Assembly (NCBI RefSeq): GCF_008728515.1
Contig: NC_044976.1
Coordinates: forward strand, 216,505,467-216,569,466
Direction: 5' to 3'
Origin: Papio anubis
Taxonomy: Eukaryota; Chordata; Mammalia; Primates; Cercopithecidae
Length of the DNA: 64,000 nucleotides
Shown in pieces: positions 1 through 10,813 of this stretch. Within the stretch, counting starts at the first letter, position 1, and every line of letters starts with the position of its first letter. A program made the translations under genes and the position numbers. The notes beneath the pieces are model-generated. The model saw only the letters and a program-made list of their open reading frames with translations. It had not been told where the DNA came from and did not search any database.

Positions 1-304
1 TGTAATCCCAGCACTTTGGAGGTGGAGGCGGGCAGATCGCTTGAGCCCAGGAGTTCGAGATCAACCTGCATAATGTGTTGAAACCCAGTCTCTACTAAAA
101 ATTAAAAAAATTAGCTGGCCGTGGTGGTGAGCACCACGTAGTCAGCTACTGTAGTCAGCTACTCAGGAGGCTAAGGTGGGAGGATCACTTGAGCCCAGGG
201 AGTTGAGGCTGCAGTGAGCCATGATCATGCCCCTGCATTCCAGCCTGGGCAGTGAGAGTGAGATTCTGTCTCAAAAATGAATAAATAAACATAAATAAAC
301 AAAC
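1..304 (+). mobile_element. Alu (AluJ-like), cut by window start
   Basis: Sense Alu starting inside the left arm, with both arms and an A-rich tail made of AAATAAAT-type units. Scattered differences from young Alu (for example 'ttgaggctgcagtgagccatgatcatg') suggest an AluJ-age copy. A short stretch 'agtcagctact' is doubled around 139-162. Confidence 0.9.
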
Positions 305-370
305 GTGTCTAATCAACTCATCTATTTAACTAACACTGCATATATTGCACATGTCCTTTTCTTTCTTTAT

Positions 371-688
371 GTCTTCTTTTTCTTTTCTTTCTTTTTTTTT
401 TCTTTTTTTTTTTGATACTAGTTCTCCCTCTGTCACCCAGGCTGGAGTGCAGCGGCATGTTCATGGCTTACTGCAACCTTGAACTCCTGGACTCAAGCAG
501 TCCTCCCATCTCAGCCTCTGGACTACAGGTGTGTGCCACCACACCTGGCGAGTTAAAAAAAATTTTTTTGTAGAGATGAGGGTCTCGCTATGTTGCCCAG
601 GCTGGCCTTGAACTCCTGGGCTCAAGTGATCCTCCTGCCTAGGCCTCTCAAAGCACTGGGATTATAGGCATGAGCCACCAGGCTCGGC
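371..688 (-). mobile_element. Alu (AluJ-like), antisense
   Basis: Reverse-complement Alu: T/C-rich tail at the left, then both arms joined by a T/A linker near 555-570, ending 'caggctcggc'. Old substitutions throughout. Confidence 0.9.
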
Positions 689-1140
689 AGACATCTTAAT
701 TTTTAGCCCACTGTGGCCCATGTGAGATGTCTGACTCCAGAATTGCAAGATAATAAATATATTTTATTTTTATTTATTTATTTATTTATTTTCAGACGGA
801 GTTTCATTCTTGTTGCCCAGGCTGGAGTGCAGTGGCACCATCTCGGCTCACTGCAACCTCCGCCTCCCGGGTTCAAGGGATTCTCCTGCTTCAGCCTCCT
901 GAATAGCTGGGATTAGAGGCATGTGCCACCACGCCCGGCTAATTTTGTATTTTTAGTAGAGATGTTGTTTCTCCATGTTGGTCAGACTGGTCTTGAACTC
1001 CCTACCTCAGGTGATATGCCCACCTCGGCTTCCCAAAGTGCTGGGATTACAGGCGTGGGCCACTGTGCCCAGCCTAAATATATTTTATTTTAAACAATTA
1101 AATTTGTGGTAATTTTTATAGCACCAATAGGAAATTAATA
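689..1140 (+). mobile_element. 3' part of a MaLR/MLT1-like LTR, split by an Alu
   Basis: The flanks of the Alu at 771-1075 read as the end of a MaLR-type LTR: a 'ctgactccagaattgcaagataataaat'-like part (given here as positions 731-758), then 'gtggtaatttttatagca' and a terminal 'aattaatacaac'. This resembles the polyadenylation end of MLT1/MST LTRs. Family assignment is from memory and tentative. Confidence 0.45.
771..1075 (-). mobile_element. AluS-like, antisense, with target-site duplication
   Basis: Full-length antisense Alu. It is flanked by an exact 16-bp direct repeat, AAATATATTTTATTTT, at 755-770 and 1076-1091, which is the target-site duplication of L1-mediated insertion. Confidence 0.95.
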
Positions 1141-1342
1141 CAACACATAGCTATAGTTATATATGCTATATATACGTGCTATTGTATGTATAAAATATTT
1201 TGGGGAGATTCACATAGCAATGTTAACATCATTTCCTTTGGAAAATGGAACTGAAGGTCTAGGTGATAAAAGGTCACAGGGAGATTTTTCATGTTTTGGT
1301 TTGTCCTTTTGAATTTTGAAGGTTTTTAAAAATTTTTTTTTA
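1141..1342. other. AT-rich spacer, nothing recognised
   Basis: Short AT-rich stretch between repeats. No gene, RNA or repeat family recognised. Confidence 0.4.
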
Positions 1343-1624
1343 ATTTTTTTTTTTTTGAGATGGAGTCTTGCTCTGTTGCAATGATGTGATTTCGGCTCAC
1401 TGCAACCTCCATCTCCTGGGTTCAAATAATTCTCCTGCCTCAGCTTCCCTAGTAGCTGGTATTACAGGCACACAACATCACGTCTGGCTAATTTTTATAT
1501 TTTTAGTAGAGATGGGGTTTTGCCATGTTGACCAGGCTAGTCTTGAACTCCTGATCTCAAGTGATTTACTTGCCTCGGCCTCCCAAAGTATTGGAATTAC
1601 AAGCGTGAGCCACCGCGCCCAGCC
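1343..1624 (-). mobile_element. Alu, antisense, with small internal deletion
   Basis: Antisense Alu lacking the usual 'ccaggctggagtgc' block just after the T tail (around 1380). The rest of both arms is present. Confidence 0.9.
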
Positions 1625-1631
1625 TGAGTAC

Positions 1632-1930
1632 TCTTTTTTGTTTTTTTGGAGGTGGAGTCTCGCTCTGTCATCCAGGTTGGAGTGCAGTGGCGCCACCTCA
1701 GCTCACTGCAGCCTTGACCTCCCAGGTTCAAGCGATTCTCCTGCCTCAGCCTCCTGAGTAGCTGGGATTACAGGCACATGCCACCATAGCTGGCTAATTT
1801 TTGTGTTTTTAGTAGAGATGGGGTTTCACTATGTTTGTCAGGCTGGTCTTGAACTCCTGAGCTCAGATAATCCACCTGTCTCGGCCTCCCAAAATGCTGG
1901 AATTACAGGCATGAGCCACAGTGCCTGACC
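1632..1930 (-). mobile_element. AluS-like, antisense
   Basis: Antisense Alu directly following another Alu. The 9-bp repeat CCTGAGTAC at 1623-1631 and 1931-1939 is its target-site duplication, so it inserted at the edge of the older Alu. Confidence 0.93.
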
Positions 1931-1970
1931 CCTGAGTACATTTTTAAACACTGAATTAAATTTTAAAACT

Positions 1971-2282
1971 TTTTTGTTGTTGAGAGGGAGTCTTGCTCTG
2001 TCGCCCAGGCCAGAGTGCAGTGGCGTGATCTCGGCTCACTGCAACGTCCGCCTCCCGGGTTCAAGAAATTCTCCTGCCTCAGCCACTGGAGTAGCTCGGA
2101 CTACAGGCACATGCCACCACGCCTGGCTATTTTTTATTTTATTCTATTTTTATTTTTGTATTTTTAGTAGAGACAGGGTTTCACCATGCTGGCCGGGCTG
2201 GTCTCAAACTCCTGACCTAGTGATCCACCCACCTCAGCCTCCCAGATTGCTGGGATTACAGACGTGAGCCACCATGCCTAGC
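1971..2282 (-). mobile_element. AluS-like, antisense
   Basis: Antisense Alu with an expanded TTTTATTTTA linker-like run at about 2131-2166. Ends 'ccaccatgcctagc'. Confidence 0.92.
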
Positions 2283-2298
2283 ATGAAAACCTTTTTTA

Positions 2299-2495
2299 TA
2301 CAAAAATTAGCCGGGCATGGTGGCATGCACCTGTAATCCCAGTTACTGACTGAATGGAAATCAGCCTGACTCCCAAGCTGACACAGGAGGATTCTTGAGT
2401 CTGGGAGTCCGAGGCCGCTGTGAGCTGAGATTGTGCCACTAATCTCCAGCCTGGGTGACAGAGCGAGACCTTGTTTCAAAACAAACAAAAAAACC
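2299..2495 (+). mobile_element. Alu right-arm fragment, sense
   Basis: Begins at the middle A-linker ('atacaaaaattagccgg') and runs to an A/C tail. About 30 bases not found in Alu (around 2346-2380) interrupt it. It abuts the antisense Alu to its left, making an inverted pair. Confidence 0.85.
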
Positions 2496-2572
2496 CACTT
2501 TCTCACTTTCTTCTTGGTGGATTTCTCTGCTGTATGTCTTAGGCAATCTCTAGCCCTTCAGCTTCAAAGGAT

Positions 2573-2880
2573 AAATTTTTTTTTTTTTTTTTTTTTTTGA
2601 GACGGAGTCTCGCTCTGTCTCCCGGGCTGGAGTGCAGTGGCCGGATCTCAGCTCACTGCAAGCTCCGCCTCCCGGGTTCCCGCCATTCTCCGGCCTCCGC
2701 CTCCCGAGTAGCTGGGACTACAGGCGCCGCCACCGCGCCCGGCTAGTTTTTTGTATTTTTTTAGTAGAGACGGGGTTTCACCGTGTTAGCCAGGATGGTC
2801 TCCATCTCCTGACCTCGTGATCCGCCCGTCTCGGCCTCCCAAAGTGCTGGGATTACAGGCTTGAGCCACCGCGCCCGGTC
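2573..2880 (-). mobile_element. AluY, Old World monkey AluYR type, antisense
   Basis: Nearly undamaged AluY with CpGs retained and the diagnostic 'ggcttgagccaccgcgcccgg' end (2859-2879) and 'gccggatctcagctc' block. These are features I associate with rhesus AluYRa copies. Young insertion. Confidence 0.9.
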
Positions 2881-2924
2881 TATCCCTTCAATGTTAAAGC
2901 GAGAATGTACTCTTCCAGTGCTGT

Positions 2925-3226
2925 GGTTTGAATATGGCTTGTCCCCACAAAAACTCATGTTGAAACCTAATTCCCAATGTGGCAGTGTTGAGAAATCGGA
3001 CCTTTAGGAGGTGATGGTACCATGAAGGCTCTGCTCTCGTGAATGAATTACTTATTCATGGATTACCTGATTAATGGGTTATCATAGGAATGGAGCTGGC
3101 AGCTTAATAAGTAAAGGAAGAGAGACCTGAGCTATGGCACTCAGCCCTCTTGCTTTGTGATGCCCTGCCCACCTGTTAACTCTGCAGTCTCCACTAGAAA
3201 GAAGGTCCTTACAAGGTGCAGCCCCC
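2925..3226 (+). mobile_element. MLT1-like LTR, 3' end missing
   Basis: Starts TGCTGTGGTTTGAATATGG and follows the MLT1 LTR pattern: 'catgttgaaacctaattccc', 'gaggtgatggtaccatgaaggctct', 'tgtgatgccctgcccacctg', 'aaggtccttacaaggtgcagcccc'. The last third of the LTR (polyadenylation end) is absent: the sequence passes straight into satellite repeat at about 3227. Confidence 0.7.
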
Positions 3227-3711
3227 CACTCCATTCAGTTCAGTCTACTCCAGCTCACTCAACTCCTCTCCACTCCATTTTACTTATTCCGTTCTACTCC
3301 ATTTGTTTCCATCCCACTGCATTCCGTTCTGTTCTATTCTAGTCTATTCTAGTCTGTTCTATTCCATTACACACCACTCCACTTCATTTTATCTTTTTCT
3401 ATCCTATGCTACCCCTTTCTACTCCACTCTATTTCAGTTTGCATATTCTATTCCATTTCCTTCTATACTATTTCATTTTATTCCACTCCATTCTATTCTA
3501 TTCCCCTCCCTTCCATTATACTTCACTCCCTTCATTTCACTCCATCCTATTTTATTCTATTCTTTCTATTCTCTTCCATTATTTTTCATTTTACTCCACT
3601 CTATTCCACACTCCATTTCATTCTATTATATTCTATTCAATTATATTCTGTTTCACTCTACTCCGTGCCATTTTTTCCAATTTATTATATTTTATTCAAT
3701 GTCATTCTTTT

Positions 3712-4042
3712 TGTTTGTTTTTTGTTTTTTTTGTTTTTTGTTTTGTTTTGTTTTTGTTTTTTTGAGATGGAGTCTCACTCTGTCGCCAGGCTGGAATGCA
3801 GTGGTGCGATCTCGGCTCACTGAAACCTCTGCCTCCTGGGTTCAAGTGATTCTCCTGCCTCAGCCTCCCGAGTAGCTGGGATTACAGGCACCTGCCACCA
3901 CGCCTGGCTGATTTTTATATTTTTAGTAGAGACAGGGTTTCACCATGTTGGTCAGGCTGGTCTCGAACTCCTGACCTCGTGCTCTGCCCACCTCGGCCTC
4001 CCAAAGCGCTGGGATTACAGGCGTGAACCACTGTACCTGGCC
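3712..4042 (-). mobile_element. Alu inserted in the satellite tract, antisense
   Basis: Antisense Alu with a GTTTTT-rich tail. A near-perfect 14-bp duplication of satellite sequence (AATGTCATTCTTTT at 3698-3711, AATTTCATTCTTTT at 4043-4056) brackets it. The tract therefore predates the Alu. Confidence 0.92.
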
Positions 4043-4520
4043 AATTTCATTCTTTTCAATTCCCTTCCACTGCATTCTGTTAAATTCTATGCCATTCCAC
4101 TCCACTGTATTCTACTCCACTGTATTCTACTCCACTCCTTTGTATTCTAGCTTATTATGTTCAATTATATTCTGTTTTATACCACTCCATTCCATTTTAT
4201 TTCAATTTATTCTAGTCTAGTCTATTTCATTTTACTCCATTCCATTCTATTCTATTCTACTCTTATATTCCACTCCACTCTACTTCATTCTTATTCCATT
4301 CCGTTCTATTTCATTACGCTCCATTGTATTCCACTCCACTCAACACCATTCTGTTCAATTCAGTTGTCTTTCACTATACTTCACTTGCCTTCATTCCATT
4401 CCATTCTATTTTCCATTCCACTCCATTCCATCCTATTCAATTCTATTTCATTCTATCTTACTGTATTCCATTACACTTTAATTGATTCTAATATGTTCCT
4501 TTCCACTTCATTCTATTGTA

Positions 4521-4718
4521 TTTCTTTCCACTGTATTCCATTCCATTCATTTCCAGTCCATTCTATTTTCACTTCATTCTATACTATTTCTTTCCACTGT
4601 ATTCCATTCCATTCATTTCCACTCCATTCTATTTGCACTTCATTCTATTCTATTTCTTTCCACTGTATGCCATTCCATTCATTTCCACTCCACTCCCTTG
4701 ACTTCATTGCACTCCATT
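4521..4718. repeat. 66-bp higher-order unit, three tandem copies, in the satellite
   Basis: The phrase beginning TTTCTTTCCACTGTATTCC recurs at 4521, 4587 and 4653, exactly 66 bases apart, with only a few differences per copy. This shows local unequal amplification after the pentamer array had already diverged. Confidence 0.85.
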
Positions 4719-4995
4719 CCTTCCCACTCTATTGTACTCCACTTCACCCCATTCCACTTACTCCATTCCATTATATTTCAGTCTAGTCAACTCTATTCTG
4801 CTTTATTTCACTCCTGTCCTACTCCATTCCATTCCACTCCATTCTGTTCCATTTCACTCCACTCCTATTCTATTTCATTCAGCTCTGTTCTATTCCACTT
4901 CACACCGTTCTGTTCAATTCAGTTTAATCCAATTCTATTCTTTCTATTCTATTCCATTACATTCTCTCTACTTGTCTCCTATTCTATTCCACTCG

Positions 4996-4997
<2 letters not shown>

Positions 4998-5030
<33 letters not shown>

Positions 5031-5271
5031 AGGTGGAGTCTTGCTCTGTCACCTAGGCTGGAAGCCAGTGGCACGATCTTGGCTCACTGCAACCTCTGCC
5101 CCCCGGGTTCAAGGGATTCTCTTGCCTCAGTCTCCTGAATAGCTGGGATTACAGGCATGTGCCACCATGCCCGGCTAATTTTTGTATTTTTAGTAGAGAT
5201 GGGGTTTCACCATGTTGGTCAGGTTGGTCTCGAAGTCCTGGCCTCAAGTGATCCACCCACCTCAGTCTCCC
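4998..5271 (-). mobile_element. Alu, antisense, 5'-truncated, long T tract
   Basis: Run of about 30 T, then antisense Alu that stops at 'cctcagtctccc', missing the first ~40 bases of the Alu 5' end. It closes the satellite tract on its right side. Confidence 0.9.
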
Positions 5272-6161
5272 ATATAGAATGGAAATAGTTCCATAGTGGA
5301 CATCCTACATCACAGGCTACCACGTCCCTGCAGAGCAGTAGGATTTAGCTAGCTATGGTCCTATAGGGGAGAGCTGTTAACTATTCTACATAACCAACAG
5401 TATGCAGCCTATAGCATTCACAAGAAGCATGGCAACTCCTGTTGGAGTGGCTTCTCCTATTCAGAGACTGCACAGTCACAAGGCATAGTTACCTAGACCC
5501 AACACTTTTTCAGTCATGATTCATCCTTGCCCTGATTCTAAGTAAATCAAAGATATTTAAACCTCCCTGTATCCTGAGTTGGTAATAATTAACCAGGTTA
5601 CCACATTAGTTCAACATACTGACAAGAAAACATAAAAAAGGCATATAATTACTTGGCCTACACACCTTACAATGTGGGGACCATCTTCTATTCTCCTCTG
5701 AGGACTTCCACCAGCTGAAGAAACCATGAGACATCCCACAGCAATCCCCTCCTTTCCATTGCAGACAGTGCTAAAAGCACTCCAGGCCTTCAAGCCTGCT
5801 GAGCTGTTCTTGGTGTGGTCCTCATAAGCTTGCCTGCCAACTGCACAGCTCTCTCGGAGGAGTCCTCCTCCATGTCACTATTATTAGATAACTGTTATGA
5901 GCTGCTTTTCTCCATGTGAATCATCCACATTTTTGCCTATGGGAGAAAATGTAGCCCATACCCCTAAGGACTGATGGATATATTCAGCTAAATAAGACTT
6001 CCTAGACATTAAAAATTTTCAAAGGCGTGATTATTAATCTCAAATGAATAAGTATAAACTAAACAAAAATAAAATTATTTTTATGTAACACAAAATACTT
6101 TTAAAATAGAGTAAATATTAGTCATAAAGAAATCCTTAATTGTTTAAAAAATAGCAATATT
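5272..6161. other. Unassigned non-Alu sequence
   Basis: About 890 bases of moderate GC, with no recognised repeat. The longest frame is about 60 codons and has no recognisable domain. It may be an old retroviral or unique segment. Confidence 0.4.
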
Positions 6162-6468
6162 GGCCAGGCGCGGTAGCTGAAGCGTGTAATCCCAGCACTT
6201 TGGAAGGCCGAGACGGGCGGATCACGAGGTCAGGAGATCGAGACCATCCTGGTTAACATGGTGAAACCCCGTCTCTACTAAAAAATACAAAAAACTAGCT
6301 GGGCGAGGTGGCGGGCGCCTGTAGTCCCAGCTACTCGGGAGGCTGAGGCAGGAGAATGGCGTAAACCTGGGAGGCGGAGCTTGCAGTGAGCTGAGATCCG
6401 GCCACTGCACTCCAGCCTGGGTGACAGAGCAAGACTCCGTCTCAAAAAAAAAAAAAAAAAAAAAAAAA
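6162..6468 (+). mobile_element. AluY (AluYR-like), sense
   Basis: Complete AluY starting GGCCAGGCGCGG with a 26-A tail. Flanked by TAGCAATATT (6152-6161) and TTACAATATT (6469-6478). Unusually for this set it reads 'gctgaagcgtgtaatccc'. Confidence 0.93.
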
Positions 6469-6534
6469 TTACAATATTATAAAATTGGTCTTTTTGAAAA
6501 AAGAAAAAAGGGAAACTTCCAAACTTAAAAAAAT

Positions 6535-7140
6535 ATTTACCCTTTATTGATATGTAATAGATGTATATATTTTTGGGGTACATGTGATAATTGGATACAT
6601 TTATATAATCAAATTCCAAATATGTTTTATGAAGTAAATAGAACATTGGTACCAAATACTAACAAAGACAATATGAAAAGAAAAAAACAGCAGATCATTC
6701 ATATTTATTAACATCAATGAAAAAACCTTTTATAAAATATTAAAACCATGAGCTTATTAAAAATAATAGACTTTCCAGTGAAAGAGATTAACCAGTCTAG
6801 AAAAAGAAAAATAGATCCACTTGAAAAACGAATAAATGTATGGTGATATCTAAAGCAATGGGGGAAGACATATTAAGACAAGTCATGTGGGAATAACTAG
6901 ATAGTAATATGGATAAGAATAAATCTTAAATAATTTTATAAACCATAAAAGTAAATGCATGCAAATTGCAAAGTTTCCATATATTCCACTCTAATTTTTT
7001 TAAAAATGCCAGAATAAAATGCATAGATGAATCATTGTATAAATGGGAGCATGGAAAACTTTCTCACTATGTCTCACATCCTGAAACAATGAAGGAAAAT
7101 ATTAATATATTTGACTACATAGAGTTTTTAAACTAATCTG
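6535..7140. mobile_element. Decayed L1 fragments
   Basis: 6535-6620 resembles an antisense L1 3' end ('tatatttttggggtacatgtgat'-like; key positions 6566-6590). 6640-7140 resembles sense L1M ORF2 ('accaaatactaacaaagaca'). Both are heavily mutated and carry no open frame. Confidence 0.55.
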
Positions 7141-7209
7141 CTTAGTAATACTAAGCATAAGTCACATTTAAGTGTAGTAAAACTAAATATAAGTAAACAT
7201 AAGTAAAAA

Positions 7210-8338
7210 TTAAGCATGAAGCAAAATTAAGAGAAGGGCAGAGAAAGATGGCAGAAGGCTCCACTAATCATTCTCCCTGCAAGGACACCAATTTAACAAC
7301 TATCTGCAAAAAAAGCACCTTTATAAGAACTGAAAATCAAGTGTGACAGTACCTGGTTTTAACTTGCTATTGCTGGAACAGGCATTGAAGAGGTAGGAAA
7401 AACAGTATTGAATCACAAACACTGTCCCTGCCCCGTTCCCAAGCAGCTGTGGCATGGTGCGAAGAGTGATTCTGTGCACTGGGGAGACGCAAGTGCAACA
7501 ATTGTGAGGCATTGAACTCAGTGCTGCCCTGTTAGAGCAGAAAACAAAAAGGGACAAAACTCAGCTGATGCCCATCAATGGAAGGCTACATAAATAAGTT
7601 CTAGCCAGAGGGAAATCGCCAATCCCCAGCAGTCAGAACCTGCAAGCCTCACCGCCACAGGTTAAAGTGCTCCAGGGCCCTAAATATACTTGAAAGGCAA
7701 TCTAGGCTTCAAGGGCTGCAACTCCTAGGCAAGTTCCAGTGCTGAACTGGGCTCATAGCCAGTGGGCTGTGGGGGCACATGACCTACTGAGACACCAGCT
7801 GGAGCAATTAAGGGAGTGCTGGCATTACCCCTTCCCTACACCCAGGCTGCAGAGTTTGTAGTTCTAAAAAATGAATACTTACTTCCACTTGCGGAGAGGA
7901 AAGGGAAGAGTGGGAGGACTTTGTCTTGCACCCTGGATACCAACCCAACCACAGCAGAACAGGGTACCAGTCACAGTTGTGAGGCCCTGGGCATTTCTAG
8001 ACACACATGGGTTCAGAAGGGAACCCAGTACCTTGAAAGGAAGAACACAGCCCTGCCAGGAATCATCACCTGCTAACTGAAGAGCCCTTGGGCCCTGAAA
8101 AAGAAGCAGTGATACCCAGGCAGTATGTCATGGTGAGATTCTGAGATGTTCTGGCTTCAGGTGAGACTCAGCACATTGCCATCTGTGTGGCTAAGGGGCA
8201 AGACTCCTGCTTGAGAAAAGCAGAGGGAAAAGTAAAGGGGACTTTATTTTGCACCTTAGGTATCAGGTTGGCCACAGGGGAGTAGAGCACCAAGCAAGCT
8301 CTTGGGGTCCTCAATTCAAGGACTTGGCTTTTTTATGG
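7210..8338 (+). mobile_element. L1 5'UTR (old L1M/L1PB type), first part
   Basis: GC-richer segment beginning 'gagaaagatggcagaaggct' and reading like an L1 5'UTR ('gagcccttgggccctgaa', 'ggcagtatgtcatggtgag'). It resumes at 11871 after a nested insertion and leads into an ORF1-like frame at 12725, so this was the promoter end of one sense L1. Confidence 0.6.
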
Positions 8339-8762
8339 TGATATGGCTTGGATCTGTGTCCTCACCCAAATCTCATGTTCGGTTGTAATTCCTAAAGTTG
8401 GAGGTGGGGCCTGGTGAGAGGTGACTAGATCGTGGGGGTGGTTTCTCATGAATAATTTAATACTATCCCGCCTTGGTATTGTCATCACAATAGTGAGTGA
8501 GTTCTCATGAGATCTGGTTATTTAAAAGCATGTAGCCTCTCCCTCATCTTTCTCTTGCTGCTATGGCCATGTGACATGCCTGCTCCCCCTTCATCTTCCA
8601 CCATGACTGTAAGTTTCCTGAGGCCTCCCCAGAAGCTGAGTAGCTGCCAGCATCATGCTTCCTGTACAGCCTGTGGAACCCTGAGCCAATTGAGCCTCTT
8701 TTTATTATACATTAACCAGTTTCAGATATTTGTTTATGGCAATGCAAGAACAGCCCAATACA
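8339..8762 (+). mobile_element. MaLR (MST/THE1-type) 5' LTR
   Basis: TG...CA LTR of 424 bp starting TGATATGGCTTGGATCTGTG and ending CAATACA. It has the MST/THE1 landmarks 'gtgggggtggtttctcatga', 'gatctggtta tttaaaa', 'ctgctatggccatgtgacatg' and a 'gcctctttttattatac' end. It continues straight into internal sequence at 8763, so it is a provirus 5' LTR, not a solo LTR. Confidence 0.8.
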
Positions 8763-9298
8763 GAAAATTGGTACTGAGGAGTGGGGCATTACTATAAAGA
8801 TACCTGAAAATGTGAAGTGACTTTGAAACTGGGTAACAGACAGAAGTTGGAAGAGTTTGTAGGGTTCAGAAGAAGACAGGAAGATGATGGAAAGTTTGGA
8901 ATATCCTACAGATTGGTTAAATGGTTGTATCCAAAGTGCTGATAGTGATAGGGACATGAAAGTCCAGGCTGTCAGATGGAAATGAGGAGCTTATTAAGAA
9001 ATGGAGCAAAGTTAACTTTCTTTATGCCATAGCAAAGAACTTGGCTGCTTTGTGTCTCTGCCCTAGAAATTTGTGGAGATTTGAACTTGAGAATGATGAT
9101 TTAGTATATCTGGTGGTAGAAATTTCTGAACAACAAAACATTCAAGAAGTAGAGTGGCTGCTTCCAAAAACCTGTGCTCATATGCATGAGCAAAGAAATG
9201 ATCTAAAGTTAGAATTTATATTTAAAGGGGATGCAGAGCATAACAGTTTGGAAAATTTGCAGCATGGTCATGTAGTAAACAAGAAAAGCCCCAAAATT
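8763..9298 (+). mobile_element. MaLR internal sequence, first part (gag-like relic)
   Basis: Immediately after the LTR comes 'attggtactgaggagtgggg', then text typical of MST/THE1 internal regions. An 87-codon frame (9041-9304) contains a recognisable remnant of the degenerate gag-like region. Known MaLR elements of this class are non-autonomous and nothing here is intact. An L1 insertion interrupts it at about 9299. Confidence 0.7.
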
Positions 9299-10813
9299 GG
9301 CTAGCCATATGCAGAAAACTGAAACTGGACCCCTTCCTTACACCTTATATAAAAATTAACTCAAGATGGATTAAAGACTTACATGTAAAACCCAAAACCA
9401 GAAAAACCCTAAAAGAAAACCTAGGCAATATCATTTAGGACATAGGCACGGGCAAAGACTTCATGACTAAAACACCAAAAACAATTGCAGCAAAAGCCAA
9501 AATTTACAAACGGGATCTAATTAAACTAAACAGCTTCTGCACAGCAAAAGAAACTATCATCAGAGTGAACAGACATCTTACAGAATGGAAGAAGATTTTT
9601 GCAATCTACCCACCTGACAAAGGTTTAATATCCAGAATCTACAAGGAACTTAAACAAATCTACAAGAAAAAAACAAGCCCATCAAAAAGTGGGCAAAGCA
9701 TATGAACAGACACTTCTCAAAAGAAGACATCTATGTGGCCAACAAACATATTAAGAAAAGCTCAACATCACTGATCGTCAGAGAAATGCAAATCAAAACC
9801 ATAATGAGATACCATCTCATGCCGGTCAGAATGGCGATTTTTAAAAAGTCAGGAAACAATGGATGTCGTAGAGGGTGTGGAGAAATAGGAACGGTTTTAC
9901 ACTGTTGGTGGGAGTGTAAATTAGCTCAATCATTGTGAAAAACAGTATGGTGATTCCTCAAGGATGCAAAACCAGAAATGCCATTTGACCCAGCAATCCC
10001 ATTACTGGGTATATACCCAGAGGAATATAAATCACTCTACTATAAAGACACATGCACACATATGCTTATTGCAGCACTGTTTACAACAGCAAAGACATAG
10101 ATCAAACCCAAATGCCCATCAATGATAGACTGGATAAAGAAAATGTGGCACATATACACCATAGAATACTATGCTACCATAAAAAGGAATGAGATAATGT
10201 CCTTTGCAGGGACATGGATGAAGCTGGAAGCCATCATCCTCAGCAAACTGACACACAGGAAGAGAAAACCAAACACTGCATGTTTTCTTTTTTTTTTTTT
10301 TTTTTTTTGGAGACGGAGTCTTGCTCTGTCCCCCAGGCTGGAGTGCAGTGGCCGGATCTCAGCTCACTGCAAGCTCCGCCTCCTGGGTTTACGCCATTCT
10401 TCTGCCTCAGCCTCCCGAGTAGCTGGGACTATAGGCGCCCGCCACCTCGCCCGGCTAGTTTTTTGTATTTTTTAGTAGAGATGGGGTTTCACCATGTTAG
10501 CCAGGATGGTCTCGATCTCCTGACCTCGTGATCCGCCCGTCTCGGCCTCCCAAAGTGCTGGGATTACAGGCTTGAGCCACCGCGCCCGGCCACTGCATGT
10601 TTTCATAAGTGGGAGTTGAACAGTGAGAACACATGGACACAGAGAGGACACACACTAGGGCCTGCTGGGGGCTGTGGGGTGAGGGGAGGGAACTTAGAAG
10701 ATGGGTCAATAGGTGCAGCAAACCACCATGACACACGTATACCTATGTAACAAACCTACACATTCTGCATGTGTATTCCTTTTTTTTTTTTTTTTTAAAG
10801 AAGAAATCAAAAA
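9299..10813 (+). mobile_element. Younger L1 (L1P type) 3' end, inserted in the MaLR
   Basis: Sense L1 beginning within ORF2 ('ctagccatatgcagaaaact') and covering the ORF2 C-terminus and 3'UTR. Broken frames at 9463-9705, 9702-9938 and 10122 onward correspond to successive ORF2 pieces. The 3'UTR phrase 'cacactagggcctgctggg' and 'gtaacaaacctacacattc' are present, then a T/A-rich tail. An AluY splits the 3' end. Confidence 0.88.
10287..10590 (-). mobile_element. AluY (AluYR type), antisense, inside the L1 3'UTR
   Basis: Nearly intact AluY flanked by an exact 13-bp duplication CACTGCATGTTTT at 10274-10286 and 10591-10603. It carries the 'ggcttgagccaccgcg' monkey-type end. It is the innermost and youngest of four nested elements. 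Confidence 0.95.

Larger units (their letters stand above)
3227..4997. repeat. Degenerate (ATTCC)n/(GGAAT)n satellite-III-like tract
   Basis: About 1.4 kb of pentamer-derived sequence (CATTC, TTCCA, CTCCA, TTCTA variants) on either side of an Alu. On the - strand it reads as GGAAT-type, the unit of primate satellite II/III. It is too diverged to be a fresh microsatellite. A 66-bp higher-order unit occurs at 4521-4718. Because the unit has five bases and lacks stop codons, long open frames arise in several frames; none is a gene. Confidence 0.9.

Noticed and set aside
3216..5138. Open frames of 209-219 codons (3216-3875, 4157-4786, 4482-5138), rich in His, Ser, Phe, Ile and Pro
   Set aside because: They are the stop-free translation of a five-base repeat, which reads the same way in all frames, and run into Alu sequence. 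No gene features.
9463..10531. Frames encoding reverse-transcriptase-type or Alu-type peptides
   Set aside because: Fragments of L1 ORF2 and an AluY; not independent genes.
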